Part shown: positions 50,061 to 63,000 of the stretch, piece by piece
Numbering within the stretch: position 1 is the stretch's first letter
Layout: each line of letters starts with the position of its first letter
Assembly (NCBI GenBank): GCA_001414485.1
Contig: LLEY01000146.1
Coordinates: forward strand, 62,001-126,000
Origin: Calycina herbarum
Lineage: Eukaryota; Ascomycota; Leotiomycetes; Helotiales; Pezizellaceae
Length of the DNA stretch: 64,000 bases
Direction: 5' to 3'
Program-made: the position numbers and the translations under genes
The notes under the pieces: generated by a model
Seen by the model: the letters and a program-made list of their open reading frames with translations, nothing else
What the model was told of the DNA's origin: nothing
The model's database searches: none

Positions 50061-50507
50061 TATAATAAAACTTAAACGAACTAAATAAAGATAACTAAGT
50101 CTCGAAGGTTAGTATATAGATAAGAAGTATAGATATGCCGTGTTATTTACTTAGAAGTAAACTCGTTACTTATATCAAAGATATTAAATAAGATAATAAG
50201 ATTAATAACTAAAGTTAAGTACGAAGCTCCTATCTAATAGCAGACGTGCTAGTATATATAGAATCTTCTATGCTACCTGGATCCCTATATAAGCCTGGAT
50301 CCCTAGATCTCTTTAGATCTCTTAAGGGATCTAAGGGGATCTATTACGTGACTTACCAACGGTTATCTAATAGTGAGATCCTAGAATACCTAAATGCCTT
50401 TATATTACTGATTCTCTTCTATATTGCCTTCTATTTCCTAAATATCGTGCCTTGTTCTATTAGAGCGCTGTCTAGACTACTTATTACATATAACGTGACT
50501 CGTAATA
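50061..50507 (-). repeat. LTR (5' copy) of the inner retrotransposon
   Basis: 447 bp, the partner of 43266-43712. It is followed at once by the duplication gtaag (50508-50512). A 95-codon frame inside it is a chance opening without motifs. Confidence 0.88.
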
Positions 50508-53500
50508 GTAAGCTCTATAACGTCGAAGAATAAAACTAAATACTCTTAACCTTTAAGTAGAAATCTCTTAATACTTAGAAGTAGCGATTATAATAAGAGG
50601 AGGAGACTACTTATAAGGTTTAAGAAGAAGCTATATAGAAGATTCTTTAATTATAGAAATAATAACGCTTTCTTACTAAGCGAGAGTAGAAGATACTACG
50701 TCGTAGTCTCTTAAACCTATAAGAGCTTAATAAGATAGAAGAGAGAGAGAAAGAAAAGAAAGAAGAAGAGAGATAGTATAAAGAGACAGAGATCTTTTAT
50801 CTAGCAGCTCTATCTACTTCTATTGATTCTGTTCCTAAGCTAGGTCTTAACCTAGCCTTTTTAGAGACCTTCTCTTCTAACTATAAGATATAGATAAACC
50901 TAGGTTTCGCTAGTAGAATTCCTAAAGTTCTGCTAGGTACTAGTTAAGATTGCTTTTTAGCTTCTAGGTATTTTCTAAGTATAGGTAATCTATCTATTTT
51001 ATTAAGTACTTAATCTTACCTCTAATAATATAGTAGTCTAAAATCTTTTTAACTTCGTATTCGGTATTTAGATTAAGAGGTTAGATTTCTATAAGTGAGG
51101 CTAGTAGTGCTTCTAGTAGTACTGGTTTAAGTAGAGATATATAGAATACTAGGTATATATTTATAGTTCGTAGTAGTACTAATTTATAATTTAATAGTTC
51201 TCTAACTTACTTAATTCTAAATAGTCCTAGTTTCTTATAGTCTAGTTTATTACTAGGTCTCTTAGTATTAATATTCTTCTATATTAAATAAACTTTATCT
51301 CTCTCTTTTAATATTAGCTTCTAACTACGTTGTTTATTATAGTAGTATATATTACGTTCTACTATAAACTATAAATCTTCTACTAGTTTCTTATATAGCT
51401 TTCTAATCTTTAAGACCTAAATTTAAGTAAGTTAGTTATCTATTATTAAAGTTAATAGTTCTTAATATACTATTAGTTTATATCTAAAGTTAGTATAAAA
51501 TAGTATAACTAGTATTATTTCTATTATTAAACTATTATAAGTAAATTAAACTAGTAGTAGTAATTTAACCTAGTTATTCTACTAGTAGTTTATATAATAA
51601 TAAAGGTATATTTTAACTACTTAATTTATACGTTTATTCTCTTTATTTATCTATAGATAGAAAGCTATAGATAGCTTTCTTCTTACTTCTAGTTATTTTA
51701 TAAGAGCTACTTAAAATTTTAAAGTAAAGAGTTTATCTTTATCTAAGAGAATTTCTTTTAGTAGTCTATATCTTAAGACTACTTCTCTAAGGAATACGAA
51801 AGCTAGTTCCTTAGCTATACTTAACTCTATATATAGTACTAGGATTATATATTTTATAAGTCGTACTTAACTTCTATTATTAGATTCTTAGATTTTAGTA
51901 GCTTAATAATAAAATCTTAGAATATTAAATCCTAAGATACTTATAGTATTAGAGTAGTATTTATCTAGCTATAGAGTATATAATAGAAAGCCTTACTCCT
52001 AGTATAGATATTATACTCTGTTATTACTTTCTTAACTATTACTATAAGTTTGTCGACTTTATACTATTGTCTTCTTCTTTAAAAAGTCTTTTAAATTCCT
52101 TAGTAACTATAGACTAGTAATTTATATTATTCTTTAATAAAGGTCTTATTATTAGATTCTAGTATATAAGTTTTTTTTTTAGTAGTAGTAATTTTATAAA
52201 TCGTAAGGCTAAATCCTTATTTTTAAGCTCTTTTAAGATTATAATCTTTTTATATTCTTTATCTTCTTTATAGCCTAGTTATTAACTTAAGATATCTACT
52301 CGTAGATTATCTATTTCTTTAATATAGTAGATTATAATATTAAATCTAGTAAGAGTTTATAACTATCTAGTAAAGCGTCTATTACTAAGTTCTTTTATTA
52401 TTATCTATATCTTTAGGTTTTCGTAATTAGTAAGAACTAGTATCTAGTATTTTATATCTTAAAAGTAGATTCTCTAGTATTCTAAAGCTAAGACTATAGT
52501 AAGAAGTTCCTTCTTATAAATACTATAGATATAAGTTTTCCTTTATTATTAGATTAAAAGTATATAGTAGTAACTACTATATCTAAAGCGTCTATTTTAA
52601 TAGTACTTAGTTTATTAGTATTAAAATTTTAGAGAATTAGTTCTTCTATAAATCGTTTCTTAATTTCTTAAAAAGCTTTTTCTATATTCTTATTCTATTT
52701 AAATAGAATATCCTTTCTAGTAAGATTCGTTATTAGTTTTAAAATCCTAGAATATTCTCTAATATATTATTAACAAAAGTTAGTAAATTCTTAGAATAAC
52801 TAAACGTCTTTAACGTTCTTTAGTAATTCCTATTTTAGAATTACTTTAACTTTTTCTAGGTCTATCTCTATTTTTCTAAAGGAGATTTTATAGCTTAGAA
52901 AGATAGTATAAGTTACTTCGAATTCGTACTTTGAAAGTTTAAAATAAGAATCTACTATAGCGAGCCTCTATAGAACTTTCTTAATATATTCTTTATATTC
53001 CTTCTTAAATTCTAAAAATATAAGAATATTATCTAGGTAATATATAATAGTTACTCTTAGAAGATTCTCTAGTATTTTATTATTCTATCTCTAGTAGATA
53101 GTTAGTATATTAGTTAATCTAAATAGTATTACTATGTATTTATAAAGACTTAATAGTAAGATAAATACTATCTTCTATTTATTCTCTTACTTAATTCGTA
53201 TTAGACTAAAGGCGTTTTATTAGTTAAGTTTTATAAATCTCTTTACTTTCTTAATCTTATTCTATAAGTATTAACCTTCTAGTACTAGATAAGCGTTCTT
53301 AACTATTATATTATTAACGTTTTAATAGTTAATATAAACTCTTCTATTTAGATTATTCTTCTTATATATAATAAGTATATTAGAAGTAGCTAGTAAATCT
53401 GATTTTTAGATATATCTTTTCTAAATCCCTTTCTATATATATTTTTTAAGAAGTTATAAGTTCCTCTAGTTATAAGATTAAAGCTTCTACTTCTTAAGAT

Positions 53501-54890
53501 TATAACTCTCTTTTAATTTAATCTTATAATCTTATAGTTAATATTTAGAAAGAGTATATATATTCTCTAGGTTTTTAAATAATTCTTTAAATTCTTTATA
53601 CTATATAGATATCTTTAGTTTAGCTTTCTTACTATTCTATAAAGAACTCTAGACTAGGTGTCTAAGCACGTTAGAAGAGATAGTACTAAGCTTATTCTAG
53701 CTTTATAGTTAAAATTATAAACCTATATAATTATATTAGCTAAAGGTTACTATTCTAGCCTTCTAGTTAATATTTAGATTATATTCTTAAATCTATAGTA
53801 TACTAAGTATTACTTTTTTACTTTCTATTTTAATAATATTAAATTATATATCTAAGATATATCTTTTAATATTAGTTTTTATTAAGATAGTTTATTAGTT
53901 AATTACTCTATTATAGAAGGAACAGAGTAACTTATAGAGTAGGCTACAGAGTAGGCTATAGAGTAAGTTACAGGATCGGTGTAGAGTAGGTTAGGTAATC
54001 GTTAAATCACGTTTTTATAGAATCGGTAGTATAGATAAAGAGTAAAAGACTTAATTAACTTGGTTCCTAACTATAAGGACAGTAAAGAGCTATATATACT
54101 TCTAGAATAAGTACTAGAAGCTTCTATAGCTTATAAATAGAATAGTTACTAGAAGATTCTACGGTTTACATAACCGAGAACGTAATCGAATCTTCTAGAT
54201 AATACTAGAAAGAACTAGTATAGACTAAGGTTTAAACCTAAAGTCTATTAGTAAGTAAGGTAGTTATTACCTAATACTAACATCTATTTTAGTAGATAAT
54301 ATCCGTTCTATCTATTACTCCTAGATAATATAGTCTTATTTTATTAAATAAGACGTTTAGCTTTTTTAGAGCTACTAGAGAAAGAAAGTTACTTATTACT
54401 TCTAAGTCTATTATAACTCGTAGCTCTTTTCCCTATATTTTTATAGTTACTATTAACTATCTTTCTTCTAAAGTAGTATATATTTCTAGTTTAATATAAT
54501 AAACTTTAAATTACTTATTCTTTAAGTTCTTTTCTCTAACTAATTAGATATAGAACTAAGAAAAGAACGTTACTTTTTCTTTATCTAATATAGCTATCTT
54601 ATATACTTATTAGTATTCTATAATTCTAGTAGATACTAGTAAACTTTCTTTAAATCGTTTCTAGGTTAACTAGTCTATAGTAGCGCGTAGTTTAAACTAT
54701 ATCTATTTTATAGTTATTTCTTATATTAATTCTATAAACTATAGTTTCTTAATAGCTAGGTAGTAGAATTCCTCTAGCTTTATCTTTACCTAATCCGTTA
54801 TATTATAGTCTCTTCGTTTCTAGAAAAGTATAGTAAATAATTCTTATAAATAGTATTTTCTAAATACTATTCTATTATTCTTAAATATTA
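50508..54890 (-). mobile_element. Outer retrotransposon, internal part, right piece
   Basis: The sequence continues the outer element from 43265 and stays alignable with the inner element. For example tagataaacctaggtttcg near 50895 matches tagataaacttaggttttc near 44350. The distance from LTR to that point is about 630 bp in both elements once the inner insertion is removed. The match runs on to about 54890 (compare 48350), where a TA-flanked DNA-transposon end interrupts it. The gag part and the 5' LTR are missing. A further insertion sits at 53907-54265. Confidence 0.8.
53907..54265. mobile_element. Small insertion in the outer retrotransposon
   Basis: About 360 bp have no counterpart in the inner element (compare 47440-47500). 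The 5-bp attac flanks it on both sides (53902-53906 and 54266-54270). It contains ttataaatagaat, which could be a TATA region, so a solo LTR of another family is one reading. The ends do not show clear TG...CA. Confidence 0.45.
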
Positions 54891-54935
54891 ACGTAGTTTA
54901 TTACCGAGTCGGATATATCACCGAGTCGGATACTA
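54891..54935. repeat. Orphan Fot1-type terminal repeat
   Basis: The stretch starts acgtagtttattac after a TA and continues with two accgagtcgg units. It resembles both ends of the element at 57050-58908. No matching right end is found, so it is either a truncated copy or the left end of a short non-autonomous relative that was split by the insertion at 55030. Confidence 0.55.
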
Positions 54936-55029
54936 AAAATATATATAAAAAACGTCTATATAACTCTAGTAAAGATCTATAATTCTTAATAAAAACTAAT
55001 AAAATTAAAATCCTTACTATATTACTATA

Positions 55030-56890
55030 ACGTAGTATACTAGGACCTCGTGATTATTAGAACCTTGTGAATTTTTTCCTACTCTACTACTTTAAAATAT
55101 AATAAAACTACTATAATATATTAAATTAATTAAAACTACTTAGAATCTAATAAACTAGATATATCTATAACTTCTTAACACGTCTACGTATTATAACTAG
55201 TTTTTCTATAAGTACTATAACGTTACTAAGTCGTTTATTCTTTATCTTCTCTACTCTTCTTAGAGCGCTTATTATATTAAACCTGCTTCTCTATATTCTT
55301 CTAGGCTAATCCGTTCTATATATCCTCTATAGTAAGTATAACTCCTTCTTAGACACGGGTATTTTTAGCTCTCCGGCGTTTACTAAAGGCTTTATTTACT
55401 ATTTAAAGTATATAGACCTTAGCTAATAAGAGGGTTACCTTATAAGCTAATTACTTTATATCTTTTACTAATAAAGTAATTATCTAGAAAATAGATATTA
55501 GCAAGCTTCCTTAGTAACGAGTAATACGATCCTTAATAAGAGTTAATTATAAAAGAGCTTTAGAAGAGTTATAAGAAGTCTAGGAGACCTAAGAGGTAGC
55601 GTCGGCAGAGGGGGGTCTAGTAGATATAAGAGTTTATAACTTAATATCAAGCTTTAAGATTATAGTCTAGAGTTCTAGAGATACTAGACTAGCTCTACAG
55701 AACCTAGCTTTAGCGTTTTAGGTTATTATTAACTAGTTATAGACTATGTAAAACGTAAGAAAGAACTCGACCTTAGTAATATAGTTTATATAAGCCTTAA
55801 TAAAGGTCTCGATTTAACGCTTATATATATGTTTAAGAATACTAAAACATCTAACATCGAGTAGCTAGGTTAGATAAGACGAATAAGAAGGTAGGCAAAG
55901 AGTAATAATATTATATAACTTATAATACTCTTAGAATACTACTAATTTATAACTCTTATATCTATCTAGAACTAATATTTAATATAGCTCTTTTATATAA
56001 CTACGAGTATACTTATCGAAGTATTCTAGCTATTCTAAGTCTATCTTATTATTAGTCTATCTATTACTAGTTAGTTTAATAACCTAGTTGTTAGAAAGAC
56101 CGCCTTTAATATACTAACTAGTAAGGTGATTTTTCTCTTAAACTACTAAGAATAGAAGGATGCTTAAACTCTCTCTATTAATATAGATAATTACTATAGC
56201 CTATTCCCGATTACCTAGCTAGATAGTCTTACCTCTACTACGTCGATTAGTATATATAATAACTATTCTAGTATAGATAACACCTATTATAAAACCAGTC
56301 TTATTAAAGTTATAGAAATCGTAGTCTTAGATTCTATTTTTCGCCTGTATATTCTCTACTAGTCGAAACTACGTACTAATTAGCTTAAGATCTTTATATA
56401 AAGCTCTTTAGAAATCGTAAACGCGATTAAAACGCGTCTTTAGTTCTAGACGTTGTTATATAAATCGTTATACCTAGTTCTTTCTAACACGTTATCCTCT
56501 ATATAACTCGAGTATATAATTTACTATATCTTCTACACTACCTAGCTAGGGTACAAATCCTCTTATATCTAGATTAAGTATATTTTAAATAATTACCTTC
56601 TCTTCTATTATAGTTATTTTATAATTTACTAGCTAGCGTTTGCTAAGAGTAGTTCGACTAGCTATTCTATTAGTAAGTATAGAATAAGAGACTCTATATA
56701 GCTTCGTAGCTTTACTACAGTTTATTCGTTTAGATAATCGAATAGCTTCGATAGCTAGGATAATTCGAGCTTCTTAGGTTTAAGATTCTATTAGATAGTT
56801 ATTAAGAAAACGCGTATTAAAGTTAGAGGTAGTAGAGTAGAGAAAAAATTCATAAGGTTCTAATAATTACAAGGTCTTAGTATACTACGT
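55030..56890 (-). mobile_element. Fot1/pogo-class DNA transposon relic, copy A
   Basis: 1,861 bp with inverted ends of about 60 bp, acgtagtatactaggacc on the left and its counterpart acgtagtatactaagacc on the other strand at the right. TA lies outside both ends, the target duplication of the Tc1/mariner superfamily. The interior matches the element at 57050-58908 read backwards, so the transposase ran on the minus strand. RIP-type change has closed all frames. Confidence 0.82.
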
Positions 56891-57049
56891 TATATATAAA
56901 TAATATTAGAAATCTTAGATACTAACTAATTATAATAGCTGAGTTATTAAAAAAATTAAAAAAAATCTATAAATATAAAAGTAATTTTAAGCGAATTATT
57001 AGTTATAGCTAGTAAGCGTCTAAAAATTTTATTATTACTTATTTATATA

Positions 57050-58908
57050 ACGTAGTTTATTACTAAGTAGCGTATATTACTAAGTAGCGTACTTTCCTCT
57101 ACTTTACTATCTACTAACTTTAATATACGTTTTCTTAATAACTAACTATAGAAATCTAAACCTAAGAAGTACGAATTACTCTAGCTATTAAAGCTATTCG
57201 AATATCTAAAAAACTTAGTCGTCGCTTTATTATAAAAATCTATAAAGTCTCTAAAATAATACTTCGATATAGAATAGCTAGCTAAACCTATTACCTTGAA
57301 ACTAAACCTAATTATTATAAATTAAACGACTTAGAAGAGGAGATACTTGTTTAATATATACTTAATCTAGATATAAGAGGATTTGCTCTCTAACTAGCTA
57401 GTATAGAAGATATAGCGAATTATATTCTTAAATCGTAAGAGAAAACGCGTTAGTAAGCTTTAAGTATATCGATTTATATAACGTCGACTAGAATTAAAGA
57501 CGTGTTTTAATCGTGTTTACAACTTTTAAAAAGTCTTATACGAAGATCTAGAGCTTATTAGTAAGTGGTTTCGACTTATAGAGAATATAAGAGTAAAATA
57601 TAATATTTTAGACTATGACTTTTATAACTTTAATAAGATAGAGTTTATAATAGGAATTATCTACCTAGTAATAGTTATAACTCGTACTAATTAACGTAGT
57701 AGAGATAAAGCAGTTTAGTCTAGTAATCGAGAATAAGCTATAGTAATTACTTATATTAATAACGAGAGTTAGAATATACCTCTATTCTTAGTAGTTTAAG
57801 AGAAGAATTATCTCGCGAATTAGTATACTAAGAGCAGCCTTCTATACGACTAGGTTATTAAACCTATAAGTAATAGATAGACTAATAATAAGACAGGCCT
57901 AGAATAGCTATAACACTTTGATAAATATACTCGTAGTTACGCGAAAGAGCTATATCGAATACTAGTATTAGATAGATATAAGAGTTATAAATTAGCTGTA
58001 TTTTAAGAGTATTATAAAGCTAATAATATTATTACTCTTTACCTACCTTCTTATTCCTCTTATTTAACCTAGCTACTTAATATTAAGTGTTTTAGTATTC
58101 TTAAACATATATATAAGCGTTAAATTAAGACCTTTATTAAAGCTTATATTAACTATATTACTAAGGTCGAGTTCTTTTTAGTCTTTTATATAGTTTATAA
58201 GTAATTAATAACAACTTAAAACACCTAGGCTAGATTCTATAGAGCTAGCTTAGTATCTTTTAATCTCTAGACTATAATATTAAAGCTTAATATCCGATTA
58301 TAAACTCCTATATCTACTAGACCCCTCTCTATAGCCGCTAACTCTTAGGTCTTATAGACCTCTTATAATCTAACTAACGCTCTTTCGTAAACAACTTTAG
58401 TTAAGAATCGTATTTCACGCTATTAAGAAAGCTTACTAATCTCTATTTTTAAGACTAGAGCTATATTAGTAAAGAGTATAGAGCTATTAGCTTATAAGAT
58501 AACTTTATTATTAGCTGAAGTCTATACTCTTTATAAGATAAATAAAGCACTTAGTAAGCGCTATAGAGCTAAAAAGACTTAGGTCTATTAAGAAGGTATA
58601 CTTACTATAGAGGATATATAGAACGTATTAGCTTAAAAGAAGGTAGAGAAACAGGCTCGACGCGACAAGCGTTCTAAGAAGAGTAGGTAAAATAAGAGGT
58701 AAACCTCTAGACGACGGTATAGTACTTATAGAAAGACTAGTTATAATATACGAACTTGTTAAGAGGTTATAGATATATCTAGTTTATTAGATTCTAAGTA
58801 GTTTTAATTAATATTATTTATTATAGTTAATTAATCTGATATTAAAGTAGTAGAGTAGAGAGAAAGTATACTACTCGGTAATATATACTACTTAGTAATC
58901 AACCACGT
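57050..58908 (+). mobile_element. Fot1/pogo-class DNA transposon relic, copy B
   Basis: 1,859 bp with inverted ends of about 65 bp, acgtagtttattactaagta on the left and acgtggttgattactaagta on the other strand at the right, with TA outside both. The plus strand still shows a pogo-like helix-turn-helix start (LAIKAIRISKKLSRR near 57190-57240) and DYDFYNFNKIEFIIG at 57611-57657, the degraded form of the YNFDETGF block of the DDE transposase. Botrytis Flipper belongs to this class. It lies in opposite orientation to copy A. Confidence 0.85.
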
Positions 58909-59585
58909 TAAGCTTAAACTTAAACTACTACTAGTAGGTAAGATATATAAAGTAGAGACGAGTTAAGACGAGTTAAGACAAGTCTATATAACTTAAGACG
59001 ACTTAAAAGAAGTCTATAAAAGCTATTAAAAGCTAATTAGATAGCTGTTCAACTCTAATACCTACTTAAGTATCTATCTTATATAACTTTGTTTTCTTAT
59101 TATAAATCACTTTATTCTAGCTAAAATTAATCCTAAACCCTGCTAAGTTACTCTACTAAGTTACCTCGTATTCTATACTATATACTATTATATAATACTA
59201 TTAATTAATAACTTAAGATATTTCTTAGAAACTAATACTATATTAAAGTATAATTTAGCTATTTTAGATATATATCTCTTTAATAGATATATACTTATTA
59301 GTACTTTTTAATCTATTCTAGAGATAATAAAGAGAAAACAATCCTATTTATTATAATATATAATAAAACCAGTTATAGAAGTAATAGCTTAGACGAATCT
59401 AAAAAGTATAATATAAGTATAAATAGATAGATTTTACTAATAAAAGAGATAATATAATAGTATTTAGAGTATAAAGAGTAATAAAATAGTAGTATAATAG
59501 GTAAAAGAGTATATAAAAGTAAGATAGAATTAGCGAACATCTATTTAATACGAGAGAAAGTAGCTATAAGTCTATATAAGCTAAG
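58909..59585. repeat. Unclassified RIP-mutated relic
   Basis: AT-rich with a short tandem run of gacgagttaa-like units near 58960-58990. No terminal repeats or protein relics are legible. Confidence 0.5.
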
Positions 59586-60041
59586 TATTACGAATCACGT
59601 ACTAGTACGTAAATAAATAAAGTCTAGGCAGCGCTCTAATAGAATAAATACTATTGTAACTCTAAAAGAAAGAAGGGATTAAATAGATATATAATCCTAG
59701 GGATCTTATTATAGTTATATTACGTAACTTAGTTAGAAGCAGTTAGATAATAGAGTCTAGTTTTAAGAAGCCCTAGAAATAGAGTAGGACTCTATCTTCG
59801 AGACTCCTACTAAGTAAGACTCTAATATAAACGAAGGTTCTATATAAGACTAGTACTTCTACTATTAGATAGAAGCTTTATACTTAACTTTAGTTATTAA
59901 TCTTATTATCTTATTTAATATCTTTAGTATAAGTAACGAGTTTACTTCTAAGTAAATAACCTAGCGTATCTATACTTCTTACTTATATACTAACCTTCGA
60001 GACTTAGTTATCTTTGTTTAGTTCGTTTGAGTTTCGTTATA
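59586..60041 (+). repeat. Solo LTR, reverse orientation, same family
   Basis: This is a reverse-complement copy of the gypsy LTR. It starts tattacg, ends cgttata and is 456 bp long. The 5-bp ctaag lies directly outside both ends (59581-59585 and 60042-60046), so it is a complete LTR left after recombination between the two LTRs of a former element. Confidence 0.85.
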
Positions 60042-63000
60042 CTAAGACGAGTTAAGAATAGTTAAGAAGAGTAGAGATTCTAACTTACTAATTATCTAAT
60101 TAAGATATAAATTATATAGTAGAGTTAATACTAAGGTCTTAAACGACTATATTATACTCTTCTGCTTATATTAAGCTAATAATAATATCTAGTATAGCTA
60201 TACTACTATTACTCTTCTTATTATTATCTAATTCTATATCCTCTTCTTTCTACTCTCTAAGGTTCTAATAGAAACGATATAAATAATCTAAATCCTTACT
60301 TATAACCTACTCTATATAGAATGTCTTAATAGTAGCTAGGAGAGCTATTATACTCTTCTTATTCACATCGCTTAATAAGAATATAAGCTTGCCTCTAGAG
60401 CGATTACTAGTATACTTAGTAGTTCGCTACTTTAAAAGCAAGGTAGAAGATCGCGAGTATATCTTCTTAAACGTTTATACTAATATATAAGCTTTAGATA
60501 TCTCTTCTTCAAAGGTTTCTTTAATTTTATCTCTTAATTCTCTAGTATATATACTATATAAAAATATCTTATTAAACGTAGTATTCTTATTATAAGTAGA
60601 GTTTTTATAGTATTTTATATTAATTTTATAAGCGTTATTATAATACTTAAGACCTAGATTAATAAGCTTAAAAGAGTTCTACTTACTCTTCTAATTAATA
60701 AGTTCTCTAGTTAAAATAGCGCGCTTAAGTATAGATATACTCGTATAAAGAGTTTACTAATAATATAATATTTCATAGATATAATTATACTAGCTAGCTC
60801 TATAGAATTATATAAGTAATAGGTTAACTATATATTCTAAAAGCCTAATATCTCTATACTTTACTATATATTTAGTTAAAAGAAATATTTTAATCTCTTA
60901 AAATATATAGTATATAGTTATAAAGTCTAGATCTAAATAGGATTAACTAGTCTAAGCTTTATAAGTAAAACAGTATTACCGTACTTCTTTATAATAGGTT
61001 ATAAACTACTCTAAGTTTAACTAGGAGATAATAGTATTAATAGATTCTAATTTAAACCTTATATTCTTAGATACTATTAATTACTTATTAATTAAGACCT
61101 AGTAAAACATTGTATTTACTCTTAATATAAAGCTTTAAGTAACTAAGAGTTCTAAAACATAGTATTAAACATTAGCTTAAGAAATAATTATATAGCTCTA
61201 TATCTAAAGATCTATAATAAGAGTATATATAAAAACTAGATAATTAACCTTTTAAGTCGTCTTATCCTTTTTAATAGAATAAGTCTCTTAATAAGTATAA
61301 ACGATTATAAGAAGCTAATTTAAAAGAATATAAAACTAAGCTATAATACTAAGTAGCTATTTCTTCTAGTTATATAGATTAGGTCTAAATTCGTTTTCCT
61401 ATCTAATAGAGTAATTAAACCTAGTACTTAATTAATCTCTAAAGTAAAGTATTAATCTTATTATAAAAAAAGCTTATATCTATACTAGGAGTTTCTTTAT
61501 ATCTAGAAAATCAGCGTCTATAGCTAGCTCGAGACTAAGTTACTTATAGAATACTTTATAAACCTCTAATATACTAGAAAAAGTACTTTTATCTATATAA
61601 ATCGCGTCTACTTAATAGTATTTAGTCTTTCGTAGCTTTAAATAGTCGAGTATTAGTATTATTAGAAAAGGAAACTTAGCTTTCTAGGCTAAACATTTAG
61701 ATATAATACTATAATAAATAGCTTAGACTCTTTAGAGATATATCTGTTTTATTAAATCAGTAATATAAGCGAGTATTATATAAATACTAACTCGATTAGA
61801 GTCTATACTTACTATACTATAACCTTGAAGAATATCTAATAATCTTATACTTTTAGTAGTATCGAATATAGATTATTATAACCTAGTTATAGGAATTTTA
61901 GAGCAGAGTACTACTATCTTAGTTATTATAGCTTATTATTTTTTAATATTATCTATTAATTTACCTAGTAGAGTAATTTAGTAATTAAAGTTATTATAAA
62001 CCTAAGTTATATAAGAATCTTCGTCTAATTCCTTTAAATATATCTAGATAATTAGTTAGAAAGTAGGTTAAGAGTAAAGAAGATTTAAAGTAAGTTAAGA
62101 AAAGAGAAGAAAAGTAGATAAAAGTCGAGATAAGTAGAGTCTATTATAAAGAAATACTAAAGAAAGAAAATATAAATAACCTACTCTAGTAGCGTCTATT
62201 ATATTATAGATAATATTATTAGCGTTGTTATATATATAATAGATACTAAACTCTACTAGAGTTAAAAGAACTCTTCTCTTTATACTAGAGTTTAGAAAAT
62301 AAATATTAAATAAACTTAAGAAGAAATTAGACCTCTTTTTTACTTATATATTATATAATATTACTATAATAAAGAATATATATTTTATTTCTAATTTATA
62401 ACAGCGTAGGTCTATTTCTTAATTAGAGACAGAGTTATAGCTAAGCTAGGTATAGTATTAATTATATAGTAATCTATTAATTAATTAATACTAAGAAGAA
62501 TAGTAAGTTTTAATTTCTTAAAAGTAATTAAGAAATCTAGATCTATAGACTAGTTATTCTTATAGAATATACTAAAGTATCTTAATTATTAAATAAGATA
62601 TAAAAGTTCTATAAAGATAATAGTAGAGAGAGGTTCTAGTATAATAAGCTTTTAAACGTCGAATTCTTTATAAGCTTATATAATAGAGTTATATCTAGAC
62701 TCGAGTATATAATACTTAGTTTAGTATTACTTTTAAAACAGTTTTATTATCTTATTAGCAGAGTCCTTCTCTTATATCTAAGCTAATATAAGTGTCTCTA
62801 TAGTCTAGTTTTTTTAGCTTAGAAACTTAGCTACTTTATATAGTTGTCTTCGAATATATAAATTATAACTCTCTATACTCTTATCGACTTATTTAATATT
62901 ATCTCTATCTATTATTTATCTATTTCTATTACTATAAAGTCGACTAAGTACTAGAGAGTCGTCGAGAGTCGAGAGAGAGGATTCAGATAGAGGATTTAGA

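Larger units (their letters stand above)
43266..50507 (-). mobile_element. Complete RIP-degraded Ty3/gypsy-type LTR retrotransposon
   Basis: The element is 7.24 kb with two 447-bp LTRs (43266-43712 and 50061-50507) that begin tataacgaaac or tataataaaac and end cgtaaca or cgtaata, fitting original TG...CA ends damaged by G-to-A and C-to-T change. A 5-bp duplication gtaag lies directly outside (43261-43265, 50508-50512). A polypurine tract next to the left LTR reads aagaaggggatag on the minus strand, so transcription ran right to left. Protein relics agree with that order. A gag zinc knuckle CYNYSFLGYR, where Cys and His positions have become Tyr, lies at 49103-49144. A reverse transcriptase box YYLDNILIF (YLDD in active elements) lies at 46573-46606. 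The order gag then reverse transcriptase and the YLDDILIF-type box point to Ty3/gypsy. No open frame survives. Confidence 0.88.

Noticed and set aside
50246..50533. 95-codon plus-strand open frame
   Set aside because: It lies almost entirely within a retrotransposon LTR and runs across its target duplication.
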